Shown here: one piece after another, positions 46,067-54,791 of the stretch
Position numbering within the stretch: the first letter of the stretch is position 1
Layout: the number at the start of each line of letters is the position of its first letter
The notes under the pieces: generated by a model
Seen by the model: the letters and a program-made list of their open reading frames with translations, nothing else
The model's database searches: none
What the model was told of the DNA's origin: nothing
Translations under genes and position numbers: made by a program
Assembly (NCBI GenBank): GCA_017882445.1
Contig: JADGPK010000006.1
Coordinates: 27,936 to 91,935 of the forward strand
Origin: Solirubrobacteraceae bacterium
Lineage (GTDB): Bacteria > Actinomycetota > Thermoleophilia > Solirubrobacterales > Solirubrobacteraceae
DNA: 64,000 bases
Reading direction: 5' to 3'

Positions 46067-47299
46067 TTGTTCCCAATCGACAATGCTCAGGCACGGAATG
46101 CTGCGTCGCCTCCACCCGAGTTACGGGCGGCTCTCATGCCGGCCGTGCCGGCGATCGTCGAGGCGGCGATCACCGCGATTCGCAGCCAGGGTCCGGACGT
46201 GCGCTCCTCGAAGAGCGCGCTCGAGAGAAACCTGCGCCACGGCCTGACCGACGCGGTGGATCGGTGGTTCGATACCGAGCCGCCGTCATCAGAGCCGGAT
46301 CTGCATTTCGCCCTGGGGCGCGCCCAGGCCCGCGCTGGACGCTCCCTCGACGAGCTCATGAGCTTCTACCGGATCGCCGCCCGGACGATGTGGCGCCGCC
46401 TGGCTGAGGTCGGAGCGGCCAGCGGGGTGGAACCAAAGGACCTCTACAGGCTCGCCGAGACGGGCTTCGGGTGCGTGGATGAGCTCTCCACGCAGGCGGC
46501 GGCCGGGTTTGCCGACGAGCAGTCGTACAGATCGGGGGCGTCGCACTCGCGGCGGAGCGAGCTCGTGCGTCTTCTGCTGAAAGACCCACAGCCGGACGGC
46601 GAGATCCTCGAGACGGCGGCAGAGGCCGTCGGAATCGAGCTGTCCGGGATGCTCGCATTCTTCGTCGGTCCGTCAGAGCAGCACGACGTGTTCGCCCGCT
46701 CGGCGCGCGAACACGTCGTGCTCGGTCCGCGCGAGAGCGAGTTCGTGGGAGCTATGTTCGACCCGGACGGCCCGGGGCGCCGCCGCCAGCTCGAGAAGGC
46801 GGCCGGCCACGCGGGAGTCCAGCTCGCACTCGGCCCCTCCCTCCCGGTCCCGGACGCGCGCAGAAGCCTGGGTCGAGCGCGGGAGCTCCTCGCGCTGCTG
46901 CAGGCCGGCCTGATCGAGAGCGGTCCGTTGGCGCACGCCGACGACCACGACGTCGCTCTGCTGCTGAGCGCCGAGCCGCACCTGGCCTTCCAGATCGCAC
47001 GCCGGCGGCTCGCGCCGCTGGATGCGGTTCGCGGCGATGCGACCCGCGCGAACCTGGCCCTGACCCTGCGGGCGTGGCTGCGGAGTCCCGGCCAGCGCAA
47101 GACGATCGCCCACACGCTCGAGGTCCATCCACAGACGGTCCGCTATCGGATGACGCGCCTTCGCGAGCTGTTCGGCGACGCGCTGGACGATCCCGATCAG
47201 CGCTTTGAGCTCGAGCTGGCGCTGCGCGTGCAGCCGTACGGGCGGCTCTCGGCGACCGGCGAAGAGGACGCGCCGTTGACGGACCGCCGATCGGCGTGA
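46067..47299 (+). CDS. PucR/CdaR-type transcriptional regulator
   Basis: About 410 residues. The C-terminal helix-turn-helix is clear: RKTIAHTLEVHPQTVRYRMT followed by RLRELFGDALDDPDQRFELELAL. The N-terminal part (ALERNLRHGLTDAVDRWF, then GRSLDELMSFYRIAARTMWR) matches a RsbRD-like/helical sensor domain often fused to PucR. Start is TTG 46067, chosen for GGAGAGG at 8 nt; ATG 46136 is an alternative. It is divergent from the cutinase gene across about 170 nt, so regulation of that gene is possible. Confidence 0.85.
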   Translation: MFPIDNAQARNAASPPPELRAALMPAVPAIVEAAITAIRSQGPDVRSSKSALERNLRHGLTDAVDRWFDTEPPSSEPDLHFALGRAQARAGRSLDELMSFYRIAARTMWRRLAEVGAASGVEPKDLYRLAETGFGCVDELSTQAAAGFADEQSYRSGASHSRRSELVRLLLKDPQPDGEILETAAEAVGIELSGMLAFFVGPSEQHDVFARSAREHVVLGPRESEFVGAMFDPDGPGRRRQLEKAAGHAGVQLALGPSLPVPDARRSLGRARELLALLQAGLIESGPLAHADDHDVALLLSAEPHLAFQIARRRLAPLDAVRGDATRANLALTLRAWLRSPGQRKTIAHTLEVHPQTVRYRMTRLRELFGDALDDPDQRFELELALRVQPYGRLSATGEEDAPLTDRRSA

Positions 47300-47319
47300 A
47301 GATCGCGGCGACTGTGGAC

Positions 47320-49485
47320 CTAGGAGTGCCCGAAGCGCACGTCCGGCAGGATGCGCCGCGCCCAAGCGGGCAGATACCAGGCTCGGCGGCCCATCAGGCG
47401 GAGCAGGACGGGGAGCAGCAGTAGACGGATGAGCGCGGCGTCCAGCAGCACGGCGACCCCGAGGATGATCCCCATCTCCTTGGGCGGCAGCGGCCCGGAC
47501 AGCGCGAAGGTGAAGAACACGGCGACCATCACGGCCGCGGCGGCGAAGATCACCCGCCCGGAGTGCGCTAGCCCACCGATCATCGCGTCCTGGGCGTCGT
47601 GACTGCGATCCCAGTGCTCCTTGGCTGAGGAGAGCAGGAACATGGTGTAGTCCATCGAGATCGCGAAGATCATCGCGAAGAAGAACACCGGTCCCCAGGC
47701 ATCGAGGAAGCCCTGGGACTGGAAGCCGAGCAGCGAGTGAAGCGCGCCATCCTGGAAGATCCACTTCGCGACGCCGAAGGCCGCTCCGGTGGCGAGCAGG
47801 TTGGTGAGCACGCCGGCCGCGGCGAGCAACGGGGCCTGCAGGGCGAACAGCAGCAGCAGGAATCCGAGACCCAGCACGACGCCGATCACCAGGATCGTCT
47901 TGGATGAGAGCAGGCGCTGCAGATCGTGGTTTTCGGCGACCGCGCCGCCCACGAGGGTGCCGGCGGGGAGATGGGCTCGCAGCCGCTCGATCGTGGCGCC
48001 GACAGCGGGGTTGGAGGGGTCCTGGCGAGGGATGGCCGTGACCAGGGCCATCCCGCCGCCGCCGGGCTGGGCGGGCGTCGCCCGGGCGATGCCCGGGTCG
48101 CTCTGCGCGACGCGGGCGACCGTGGCGGCCTGGCCCACCGTGGTGAGGAGCTGCAGCGGGCCGGTGGCGCCCGGTCCCATGGCGGCCTGGACCTGGCCGT
48201 AGCCGACGCGCGAGGAGTCGCCGCTCGGCACGACCTTGATGGAGGGCATCGAGGTCTTCAACGACAGCACGGGCAGGGCCAGCCCGACGAGCACGATGAC
48301 CGCGAGCAGGCCGTAGCGCAAGGGGTTGCGCCACAGGCGCTCACCCCAGGCGGCGAAGCGCGCAGAGCGATGCTCGCCAGAGTGCGCCCATGGCAGCGAC
48401 AGGTTGTCGACCTTGGGGCCGAGCTTGGCCAGCACGGCGGGCAGCAGCGTCAGCGTGGCGGCGAGCGCGAAGATGACGGCGAGCATGATGCCCAGGCTCA
48501 TGCTGCGGAAGGCCGGGCTGGGGACGAGCATCACCGCGGTGAGCGAGATCAACACGGTCAGACCGCTGAACAGGACGGCCTTGCCGGCGGTGTCCATGGT
48601 GACGGCCGTGGCCTCCTGGGCGTCGAGCTTCGAGCCGAAGAAGGCGCTGCGGAAGCGCATCACAATGAACAGCGCGTAGTCGATGCCGAGCGCGAGGGCG
48701 AACATCAGCGCGAAGTTCATCGCCCAGATCGAGATGTCGAGCACCCGCGTGCCGAGATACAGCGAGCCGGCGGCCGCGAGCAGACCGAGCATCGTGAGCA
48801 TCAGCGGAAGGCCCGCTGCGACGAGCGAGCCGAACGCGAGCAGCATGATGCCGAGCGTCACCGGCCAGGAGATCACCTCGGACTTCAACATGGCCGAGCG
48901 GTTGGCGACGTTGAAGTCAGACCACATGCCGGCCGCGCCGGTGAGATTCACCTGTACTCCGCCCGTCGAGAGCTTCCTGAGGGTGCCCTTCAGGCTGTCG
49001 GCGGCGGCGACCATCCGGTTGGGGTCGCGCGCGGCGCCCCCCTGCACGATCGCGGTGTGACCGTCGCTGGAGATTGACAGCCCTGGCGTCGGAGCGACCA
49101 CAGTTCGAACCGCGGCGCTCGCCCGCAGCGTCCGCTCGACGCGCCTGATCACCGACGCGAACGCTGGGCTGGTGACCGTCTGGGTCGGGGAGTGCACGAC
49201 GGCCATCAGGCCGTAGCTGCCCAGGCCGGCGAAGTCGCGTTCGACGAGCTTGCGCGCCTGCGCCGACTGTGATCCGCTCGCTTCCCAGCCCGCGCCCGAC
49301 AGCGCGCTCTCGACCCGCGGCGCGAAGAAGCCCAGCACCACGGCGACCACGACCCAGCCGGCCAGCACGCCACGAAAGTGCGTCGCGGTGTAGCGCCCGA
49401 GGCGGCCGATCGGTCCCACGTGGGCGACCTGCCCGCTCGGCGGCTCGGCCGTCGCGAGGGTGCGGGGCGCCGCTGTCGCGCTCAC
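47320..49485 (-). CDS. MMPL/RND-family membrane transporter
   Basis: 721 residues with about 11-12 membrane segments and two large extracellular loops. Family signatures are present in both halves: LALGIDYALFIVMRFR (first) and FAISMDYTMFLLSSAKEHWD (second), each with the Asp-Tyr pair of the proton relay. The family exports lipids and siderophores or gives drug resistance. Start is GTG 49485, which overlaps the DUF2892 stop in a 4-nt GTGA; the frame is open far upstream but that stretch is antisense or out-of-frame to ArsR and DUF2892. Confidence 0.9.
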   Translation of the reverse strand: MSATAAPRTLATAEPPSGQVAHVGPIGRLGRYTATHFRGVLAGWVVVAVVLGFFAPRVESALSGAGWEASGSQSAQARKLVERDFAGLGSYGLMAVVHSPTQTVTSPAFASVIRRVERTLRASAAVRTVVAPTPGLSISSDGHTAIVQGGAARDPNRMVAAADSLKGTLRKLSTGGVQVNLTGAAGMWSDFNVANRSAMLKSEVISWPVTLGIMLLAFGSLVAAGLPLMLTMLGLLAAAGSLYLGTRVLDISIWAMNFALMFALALGIDYALFIVMRFRSAFFGSKLDAQEATAVTMDTAGKAVLFSGLTVLISLTAVMLVPSPAFRSMSLGIMLAVIFALAATLTLLPAVLAKLGPKVDNLSLPWAHSGEHRSARFAAWGERLWRNPLRYGLLAVIVLVGLALPVLSLKTSMPSIKVVPSGDSSRVGYGQVQAAMGPGATGPLQLLTTVGQAATVARVAQSDPGIARATPAQPGGGGMALVTAIPRQDPSNPAVGATIERLRAHLPAGTLVGGAVAENHDLQRLLSSKTILVIGVVLGLGFLLLLFALQAPLLAAAGVLTNLLATGAAFGVAKWIFQDGALHSLLGFQSQGFLDAWGPVFFFAMIFAISMDYTMFLLSSAKEHWDRSHDAQDAMIGGLAHSGRVIFAAAAVMVAVFFTFALSGPLPPKEMGIILGVAVLLDAALIRLLLLPVLLRLMGRRAWYLPAWARRILPDVRFGHS

Positions 49486-49760
49486 GAGTCGGCCTGCTCG
49501 CGGGGATAGACGACCGAGCGCAACGCGAACAGGCGGCCCAGGACCAGCGAGGCGGGGCACGCGCCGAACAGCACGTAGAGCCACTGGTTGACCCCGACGA
49601 ACGCTGTCAGCAACAGAAACCACGGGGACACGGCCGCGGCGAGCGCGGCCGACAGCAGCGTGACGCTGCCGGCGAGCGCGAACAGCACACGCTCGAGCGG
49701 CCAGCGTGAATCGCCGGCGGCGGGGTTGCTGGACGGGCGGGTACACGCGGTCGCGGTCAT
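49482..49760 (-). CDS. DUF2892 (YgaP C-terminal-like) membrane protein
   Basis: 92 residues with two hydrophobic segments (LFALAGSVTLLSAALAAAVSP and WFLLLTAFVGVNQWLYVLFG) and a FGACPASLVLGRL motif, matching the DUF2892 family, which forms the membrane part of rhodanese YgaP and also occurs alone. The Cys in GACPAS is typical of the family. It overlaps the ArsR gene by 4 nt (ATGA) and the MMPL gene by 4 nt. A link to thiol or persulphide metabolism is inferred only from the family and neighbours. Confidence 0.8.
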   Translation of the reverse strand: MTATACTRPSSNPAAGDSRWPLERVLFALAGSVTLLSAALAAAVSPWFLLLTAFVGVNQWLYVLFGACPASLVLGRLFALRSVVYPREQADS

Positions 49761-50113
49761 CGGCTCGTTCCTCCTGGAAGTAGGGCGTCGAGGTTCTCCA
49801 GCTGACGGCGCAGACCGCCACAGACGTGGTCACAAAGCTCGAACACCCCGTCATCGGCGATCGCGTAGACCGCGAAGTTGCCGTCCTTTCGCCGCGAGAC
49901 GATGCCCGCGCGGAGCAGCACGCCCAGGTGCTTCGACACGTTCTGCTGCGACGCTCCGATGGCGGCCTGCAGCTCCTGGACGCTCGCCTCGCCCTCCCGC
50001 AGAGCATCGAGCAGCCGGATGCGCATGGGCTCGCCGATGATACGAAAGCGCTCGGCGATCAACTCGACGAGCTGCTCGGGCAGCGGGCGCGGTACCTGCG
50101 TGATCGTGCTCAT
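49757..50113 (-). CDS. ArsR-family transcriptional repressor
   Basis: 118 residues. The winged-helix core is IGEPMRIRLLDALREGEASV followed by recognition helix ASQQNVSKHLGVL and wing RRKDGNFAVYAI. Near the C-terminus FELCDHVCGGL carries a C-x3-C pair at the dimer helix, which could bind metal or sense thiol oxidation. Start is ATG 50113, 7 nt after TATATT. It leads the operon ArsR-DUF2892-MMPL and faces the OsmC gene. Confidence 0.9.
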   Translation of the reverse strand: MSTITQVPRPLPEQLVELIAERFRIIGEPMRIRLLDALREGEASVQELQAAIGASQQNVSKHLGVLLRAGIVSRRKDGNFAVYAIADDGVFELCDHVCGGLRRQLENLDALLPGGTSR

Positions 50114-50160
50114 GCAGGGCAATATAACACAACTACATCGTTGTTTGCTACTATCGTTGT
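50114..50160. promoter_or_regulatory. arsR promoter and operator-like repeats
   Basis: On the minus strand TATATT (50126-50121) is a good -10, 7 nt from the arsR ATG. Directly upstream of it, ACAAC-N6-GTTGT (50129-50144) is an inverted repeat, and a third half-site GTTGT lies at 50156-50160, giving a direct repeat ATCGTTGT. A repressor here would block arsR and probably the divergent osmC gene at 50198. Confidence 0.6.
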
Positions 50161-50197
50161 ATGAATAGGGCTACGGATCGATCGGGGTGACCATCTG

Positions 50198-50617
50198 ATG
50201 TGCATGACCGCCACCGCCCGCCGCGTCGGGCGCTCCCTCAAGCACGAGGTCGACGTCAACGGCCGCCACGTGATCGTCACCGACGAGCCCGAGTCCCTCG
50301 GCGGCACCGACGAGGGGCCCGCGCCGCACGAGTTGCTCGCCGCGACACTCGCGTCTTGCATCGCGACGATGATCGCCATATACGCGCAGAACCGCGACTG
50401 GGACATTGGCGAGACGGCCGTCACGGTCAACTACGACGCCGACAGTGTTCCCCGCCACTTCGCGGTGGACATCCACCTGCCGGATGACCTCACGCCCGAC
50501 CAGCGGCGCAGGCTGCAGCGGGTTGCGGATACCTGCCCGGTGCGTCGTGCGCTCGAAGCGGATTTCACCTTCCAGGAGCGGATCCTCACCTCGGGTCCAC
50601 AGAGCGAGGCCGCGTAG
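50198..50617 (+). CDS. OsmC/Ohr-family peroxidase-like protein
   Basis: 139 residues. The two redox cysteines of the family are present: LLAATLASCIATMIA and ADTCPVRRAL. OsmC proteins reduce organic hydroperoxides or act on persulphides in the cytosol. The N-terminal strand region (VDVNGRHVIVTDEPESLGGTDEGPAPHE) is typical. It is divergent from arsR and shares the region with the operator-like repeats, so joint control with the ArsR unit is likely. Confidence 0.88.
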   Translation: MCMTATARRVGRSLKHEVDVNGRHVIVTDEPESLGGTDEGPAPHELLAATLASCIATMIAIYAQNRDWDIGETAVTVNYDADSVPRHFAVDIHLPDDLTPDQRRRLQRVADTCPVRRALEADFTFQERILTSGPQSEAA

Positions 50618-50817
50618 CCGCCGCTCTCATGAGTCGGCTCAGCGCCTGCGCCGGAGGCGAGCGCAGGCCGGGCGAGGCACGTGGTCGTCAACCCGGTCGA
50701 GCCTGTTGACATCACCGCCGTCCGGTGCCATCATCGTGGCTCACGGGCACCATGGCGCCGCAGCACGACTCGTAACCGCAGACGTCGCGGACGCCACACG
50801 CAAGAGGGGGACGATCG

Positions 50818-52056
50818 ATGGGACAGATCAGGGCAGCGGCACGAATCGTTGTGATCGGCGCGCTGGCGCTCGCCGGCCTCGCCCTCTCGGCCCCCGCGGC
50901 GCTCGCGAGCTCCCAGCCGGCCTGTCCCGGCCCCGCGGCGGCCGGAACCGCGCGCTGCTTCGCGCGCGTCCTGAACGATCCCCACGGCAACCCCAGCGCG
51001 ACCACGGTGCCGAGCGGCTACGGCCCGGCGCAGTTTCACGGCGCCTACAGCCTGCCCAACACGTACGCGAGCACAGCTCCTGCGCTGCAGACCATCGCGA
51101 TCGTCGACGCCTACGACGACCCGACGATCCTCAACGACCTGTCCACCTACGACAAAACATTCGGCATCACCGAACTGCCCCCGTGCTCGGCGTCCAGCCC
51201 GAGCGCCTGCTTCCTCAAGGTCAACCAGAACGGCGTCGCCGGGTCCTATCCCTCCAAGAACTCAGGCTGGGCGGTCGAGATCTCGCTCGACGTCGAGACC
51301 GCCCACCAGATCTGTCAGAACTGCAAGATCGTGCTCGTCGAGGCCAACTCGGCCACGGGCAGCTCTCTCAATGCCGCCGAGGATGCGGCCGTCGCGCTCG
51401 GCGCGACGGAGATCTCCAACAGCTGGGGCACCAACAGCGAGTACTCAGGCGAGGTCTCCGAAAACAGCCACTTCAACCATCCCGGTGTCGCGATCACCGT
51501 CGCGTCCGGCGACAGCGGCTACGGCGCCTTCGGCTACCCAGCCGCCTCCCCGAACGTGATCGATGTGGGTGGCACGACGCTCGGCGTGACCAAACAGAGC
51601 AACGGCACCTACGCCTGGGCCAGCGAGACTACCTGGAGCGGCTCGGGCAGCGGGTGCAGCACGTACTTCTCCGCCCAGCCCTGGCAGACGCTCGTGCCCG
51701 ACTGGCCCGCGACCGGCTGCCACAGCGCGCGCGGCGTCGCGGACGTCGCGGCGGATGCCAACCCCAACACGGGCGCTGCGGTGTATGACACCACCAAGTA
51801 CCAGGGTCTGCACGGCTGGTATACGGTGGGCGGGACGAGCCTGGCCTCGCCGCTGATCGCAGCCGTCTACGCCTTGGCCGGCGACGCCGCCACACAGTCC
51901 TACCCGGCGAGCCTGCCGTATTCCAACAGCGCTTCGCTGCACGACGTGACCAGCGGCGCGAGCACCGGCAGCTGCGGCACGATCATGTGCAACGCCGCGG
52001 TCGGCTACGACGGACCCACCGGCATGGGCACGCCCAACGGGCTCGGCGGCTTCTAA
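50818..52056 (+). CDS. Sedolisin-like (S53) serine-carboxyl peptidase, secreted
   Basis: 412 residues with a signal peptide (VVIGALALAGLALSAPAALAS). The catalytic residues of sedolisin/kumamolisin are visible: Glu and Asp in WAVEISLDVETAH, the oxyanion SGDSGYGAFGYPAASP and Ser in VGGTSLASPL. Only about 65 residues lie between signal peptide and catalytic domain, so the usual 150-200-residue Pro-kumamolisin propeptide is missing. The C-terminal calcium-site region is short. Six or more Cys suggest disulphides. It should degrade proteins outside the cell, perhaps at acid pH. Confidence 0.85.
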   Translation: MGQIRAAARIVVIGALALAGLALSAPAALASSQPACPGPAAAGTARCFARVLNDPHGNPSATTVPSGYGPAQFHGAYSLPNTYASTAPALQTIAIVDAYDDPTILNDLSTYDKTFGITELPPCSASSPSACFLKVNQNGVAGSYPSKNSGWAVEISLDVETAHQICQNCKIVLVEANSATGSSLNAAEDAAVALGATEISNSWGTNSEYSGEVSENSHFNHPGVAITVASGDSGYGAFGYPAASPNVIDVGGTTLGVTKQSNGTYAWASETTWSGSGSGCSTYFSAQPWQTLVPDWPATGCHSARGVADVAADANPNTGAAVYDTTKYQGLHGWYTVGGTSLASPLIAAVYALAGDAATQSYPASLPYSNSASLHDVTSGASTGSCGTIMCNAAVGYDGPTGMGTPNGLGGF

Positions 52057-52088
52057 GGACCCCGAGGGCCCGATTAAGGTGGCTCTGC

Positions 52089-53222
52089 TCAGCTGCCGAA
52101 CCAGCGCGCGCGGCGACTCGAGCCGAAGCGCTCCTTCTCGGCGACCAGGGCGGCGGACGGGGCGTTGAAGGTCCCGGTTCGCGTGGGACCTGACAGGAAG
52201 TCGATGTCCACGCTCCCGACTCGTCCTCTGCCGAACTCGATGTAGCACGTCCCGCGCCCGAGGTGAGGGCCTGGCGGCTCGCCGCCACGCAATCTGGCGA
52301 TCAGCGTCTGGGCCACGACGCGAGCGGCCCCCTCGGCGAACACGCCGGCCTTCGGCACGCCGGCCGTGGCGACGTCACCGACCGCGTACACGCCCGGGAA
52401 GCGCGTCTGCAGCGTGGCGAAGTCCACGGGCACGTAGCCGTCCTCGGTCATGCCACTGTCGATGACCACGTCGGGCGCGCGGTGCTTGGGCACGCCGAGA
52501 AAGAGGTCGAACGGCAACTCGGCGCCGTCGTCGAGTATCGCGACGCTGCGCCCCGGATCGAGCGCGCTGACACGACGGCCGGCGATCAGCGTGATATCGC
52601 GCTCGGCGAACTCCTTCACCAGGGCGGCAGAGGTCTCCGGCGAGGGCGGCACAGGCGTGCCGAACGGAATCACGAACGAGATCTGACACGCGTCGCGCAC
52701 CCCGCGCGCGGTGAGCTCGTCGTGCAGGAGCAGCGCACACTCGCTCGGCGCGGGAGGGCACTTGAACGGCGCACCGCAGACGCCGATGACCGCATGCCCC
52801 TGCGAGAACGTGGGGATGATCCCGGCCAGCCGTTCGGCGCCGGCGACGGAATAGAACTCGTTTCCGCCCTCGGCAAGCCCGGGCGTGGCGTCCATGTCGT
52901 AGTCGGCGCCCAGCGCGATGACGAGGACGTCGGCGTCGTGGACAGCAGCGTCCGTGGTGACGCGTCGGGCCTCGGGGTCGATCGCCGTGATCGTCTCGCG
53001 CACGACGCGCACGCCGGGCTTCGCGATGTCGCTGTAGGCCATGCGGACCGCGTCCGGCGCCGTGCGACCGAACATCACATCCAGCTTGGAGAACCCAAAC
53101 ACGAACCCGTCGTTCTTGTCGATCAGCGTGACGTCGATCTCCTCGCCCAACGCCTCGGACAGCATCGTGCAGAGCTCCAAGCCGCCAAATCCCGCACCGA
53201 GCACAACAACGCGCTCGCTCAT
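52089..53222 (-). CDS. FAD-dependent NAD(P)/quinone oxidoreductase (SQR/NDH-2-like)
   Basis: 377 residues with two dinucleotide folds: VVVLGAGFGGLELC at the N-terminus and a second FAD motif PGVYAVGDVATAGVPKAG. A middle segment CGAPFKCPPAPSECALLL has Cys residues at the place where sulphide:quinone reductase-type and flavocytochrome-c-type enzymes have theirs. So sulphide, quinone or another acceptor is possible. The start (ATG 53222) has GGGGAGAGG upstream. It converges with the peptidase gene across 32 nt. Confidence 0.83.
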   Translation of the reverse strand: MSERVVVLGAGFGGLELCTMLSEALGEEIDVTLIDKNDGFVFGFSKLDVMFGRTAPDAVRMAYSDIAKPGVRVVRETITAIDPEARRVTTDAAVHDADVLVIALGADYDMDATPGLAEGGNEFYSVAGAERLAGIIPTFSQGHAVIGVCGAPFKCPPAPSECALLLHDELTARGVRDACQISFVIPFGTPVPPSPETSAALVKEFAERDITLIAGRRVSALDPGRSVAILDDGAELPFDLFLGVPKHRAPDVVIDSGMTEDGYVPVDFATLQTRFPGVYAVGDVATAGVPKAGVFAEGAARVVAQTLIARLRGGEPPGPHLGRGTCYIEFGRGRVGSVDIDFLSGPTRTGTFNAPSAALVAEKERFGSSRRARWFGS

Positions 53223-53311
53223 TCCTCTCCCCTTTCAGGTGGAGCGGTGCAGGGCACCACGCCGATCCATCGTTGGTCGACACTATCGTCCGCTCGAGTC
53301 CTCTGCACTGC

Positions 53312-53560
53312 TCACGTGACCAGCTGGTCCACCACGAGCACGCCACCGAGCGCCAGCAGCGCGCCGGACGTCCGCAAGACCAGATCGACATCGAGTCGCT
53401 CGAGATCGCGCGAAGCCGCCTACGCGGCAGACGCCGCCGGCCCTGAACTCAATAGTCGCCTCCCGTCAACCCGTGGGCCCAAGATGGCGGCGAAGACCAC
53501 GATGATCGCGATCTCAGTGCCGACCAGATCAAAGCCTCCAAGATTCCCGGGGCGGTTCAC
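53312..53560 (-). pseudogene. Small two-helix membrane protein remnant with in-frame TAG
   Basis: An open frame of 82 codons from GTG 53560 to TGA 53312-53314, interrupted by TAG at codon 47 (53420-53422). It has one hydrophobic segment before the stop (LVGTEIAIIVVFAAILGP) and one after (LRTSGALLALGGVLVVDQLV), which argues that both halves were once one small membrane protein. It abuts the left end of the IS at 53574. I do not recognise the family; it may be truncated at its N-terminus by the IS. The rest of 53223-53573 shows no feature. Confidence 0.35.
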
Positions 53561-53573
53561 CGGTCGGCGGCCG

Positions 53574-53588
53574 CGTAGGGCGCATAAA
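53574..53588 (+). repeat. Left terminal inverted repeat of the IS
   Basis: CGTAGGGCGCATAAA, perfect reverse complement of 54777-54791. Confidence 0.85.
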
Positions 53589-53695
53589 CCCGGCCTGCAC
53601 GTAGCCGCCTTATGAATGATGGGCACGTGGAGGCGGCGGCGGCCACTGCTGCTCAGTAGCTTGATGGACCGTTGTTCGCCGACCGGAGGTGACGC

Positions 53696-54769
53696 GTGCT
53701 CTCGTTTCTGTACTTGGCGCTTGGCCGGATCGTCGAGCTGCTCGTTCTGCTCTGTCGCTCGCGTGACGCGAAGGAGCTTGAGATCCTCGTGCTGCGCCAT
53801 GAGCTCAGGGTGCTGCGACGCCACGGCCGGCGGGTCCGCTACCAGGAGCACGATCGGGCGCTGCTTGCCGCGTTTTCTCGGGCGCTGCCCCGCGCTCGCT
53901 GGTCGACAGCGTTCGGCGTTCGGCCAGCGACGCTGTTGCGCTGGCATAGGCGGATGGTCAGGCGCCGCTGGACCTTCGATTCCGGGCGTCCGGGACGGCC
54001 AGCGCTCGATGGGAATCTCGTAGCGCTGGTAGTGCGCCTTGCACGCGAGAACCCGCGCTGGGGCCATCGGCGGATCGTCGGCGAGCTGGCAAAGCTCGGG
54101 GTTTCGGTCTCGGAGACCTCGGTGCGCAACATCCTCAAGGCTCACAGTCTTGGACCCGCGCCGCGGCGAAGCGGCCCCTCCTGGCGAGGGTTCATCCGCC
54201 AGCAAGCTCATAGCATGATCGCGTGCGACTTCTTCACCGTCGAGACGGCGTCGCTGCGGCGGATCTACGTCCTGTTCTTCATCGAGATCCAAACGCGGCG
54301 TGTGCATCTGGCCGGCTGCACGAGCAACCCGGATGGGACGTGGGCGACCCAGCAGGCGCGCAACCTCGTCATGGAGCTGGAGGACCGTCACGACCCGGTC
54401 CGGTTCCTGCTCCACGATCGGGACACCAAGTTCACCGCAGCGTTTGATGAGGTCTTCCAGACCCAGGGCATCCGGGTGATCAAGACACCGATCCAGGCTC
54501 CCAACGCTAACGCCCACGCCGAGCGCTGGGTGCGCACGGTCCGTGAGGAGTGCCTGGACTGGCTGCTCATCTTTGGCAAACGGCAACTCGAGCGGACGCT
54601 CCCCATCTATATCGACCACTACAACCGCCAGCGCCCGCACCGGGCGCTCGGGCTGGCGACCCCGGATCCTCGGGGCAATCCGGTCCCGCTCGGCAAGCAC
54701 AGTCCCACGCGGGTGCATCGAATAGACCGCCTCGGCGGGTTGCTGCACGAGTACCGGCGCGCAACCTGA
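53696..54769 (+). CDS. IS transposase, DDE integrase-core type
   Basis: 357 residues. An N-terminal helix-turn-helix region (LRRHGRRVRYQEHDRALLAA, LRWHRRMVRRRW), then a second DNA-binding part (NPRWGHRRIVGELAKLG) and an integrase core. The acidic triad is probable at Asp in IACDFFTVET, Asp in LLHDRDTKF and Glu in NAHAERWVRTVREECLD. The element is close to the IS481/IS3 group. GTG 53696 has GGAGGTGA upstream. The gene is full length and could be active. Confidence 0.9.
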   Translation: MLSFLYLALGRIVELLVLLCRSRDAKELEILVLRHELRVLRRHGRRVRYQEHDRALLAAFSRALPRARWSTAFGVRPATLLRWHRRMVRRRWTFDSGRPGRPALDGNLVALVVRLARENPRWGHRRIVGELAKLGVSVSETSVRNILKAHSLGPAPRRSGPSWRGFIRQQAHSMIACDFFTVETASLRRIYVLFFIEIQTRRVHLAGCTSNPDGTWATQQARNLVMELEDRHDPVRFLLHDRDTKFTAAFDEVFQTQGIRVIKTPIQAPNANAHAERWVRTVREECLDWLLIFGKRQLERTLPIYIDHYNRQRPHRALGLATPDPRGNPVPLGKHSPTRVHRIDRLGGLLHEYRRAT

Positions 54770-54776
54770 TGTTGCC

Positions 54777-54791
54777 TTTATGCGCCCTACG
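54777..54791 (-). repeat. Right terminal inverted repeat of the IS
   Basis: TTTATGCGCCCTACG on the plus strand, perfect reverse complement of 53574-53588. It starts 7 nt after the transposase stop. Confidence 0.85.

Larger units (their letters stand above)
53574..54791 (+). mobile_element. Insertion sequence with 15-bp terminal inverted repeats
   Basis: A 1218-bp element bounded by perfect inverted copies of CGTAGGGCGCATAAA (53574-53588 and, inverted, 54777-54791). It carries one transposase gene. The flanks show no matching target duplication, and different gene scars lie on each side (a membrane-protein fragment left, a histidine-kinase fragment right), so the insertion was probably followed by a deletion or rearrangement. 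Confidence 0.85.
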
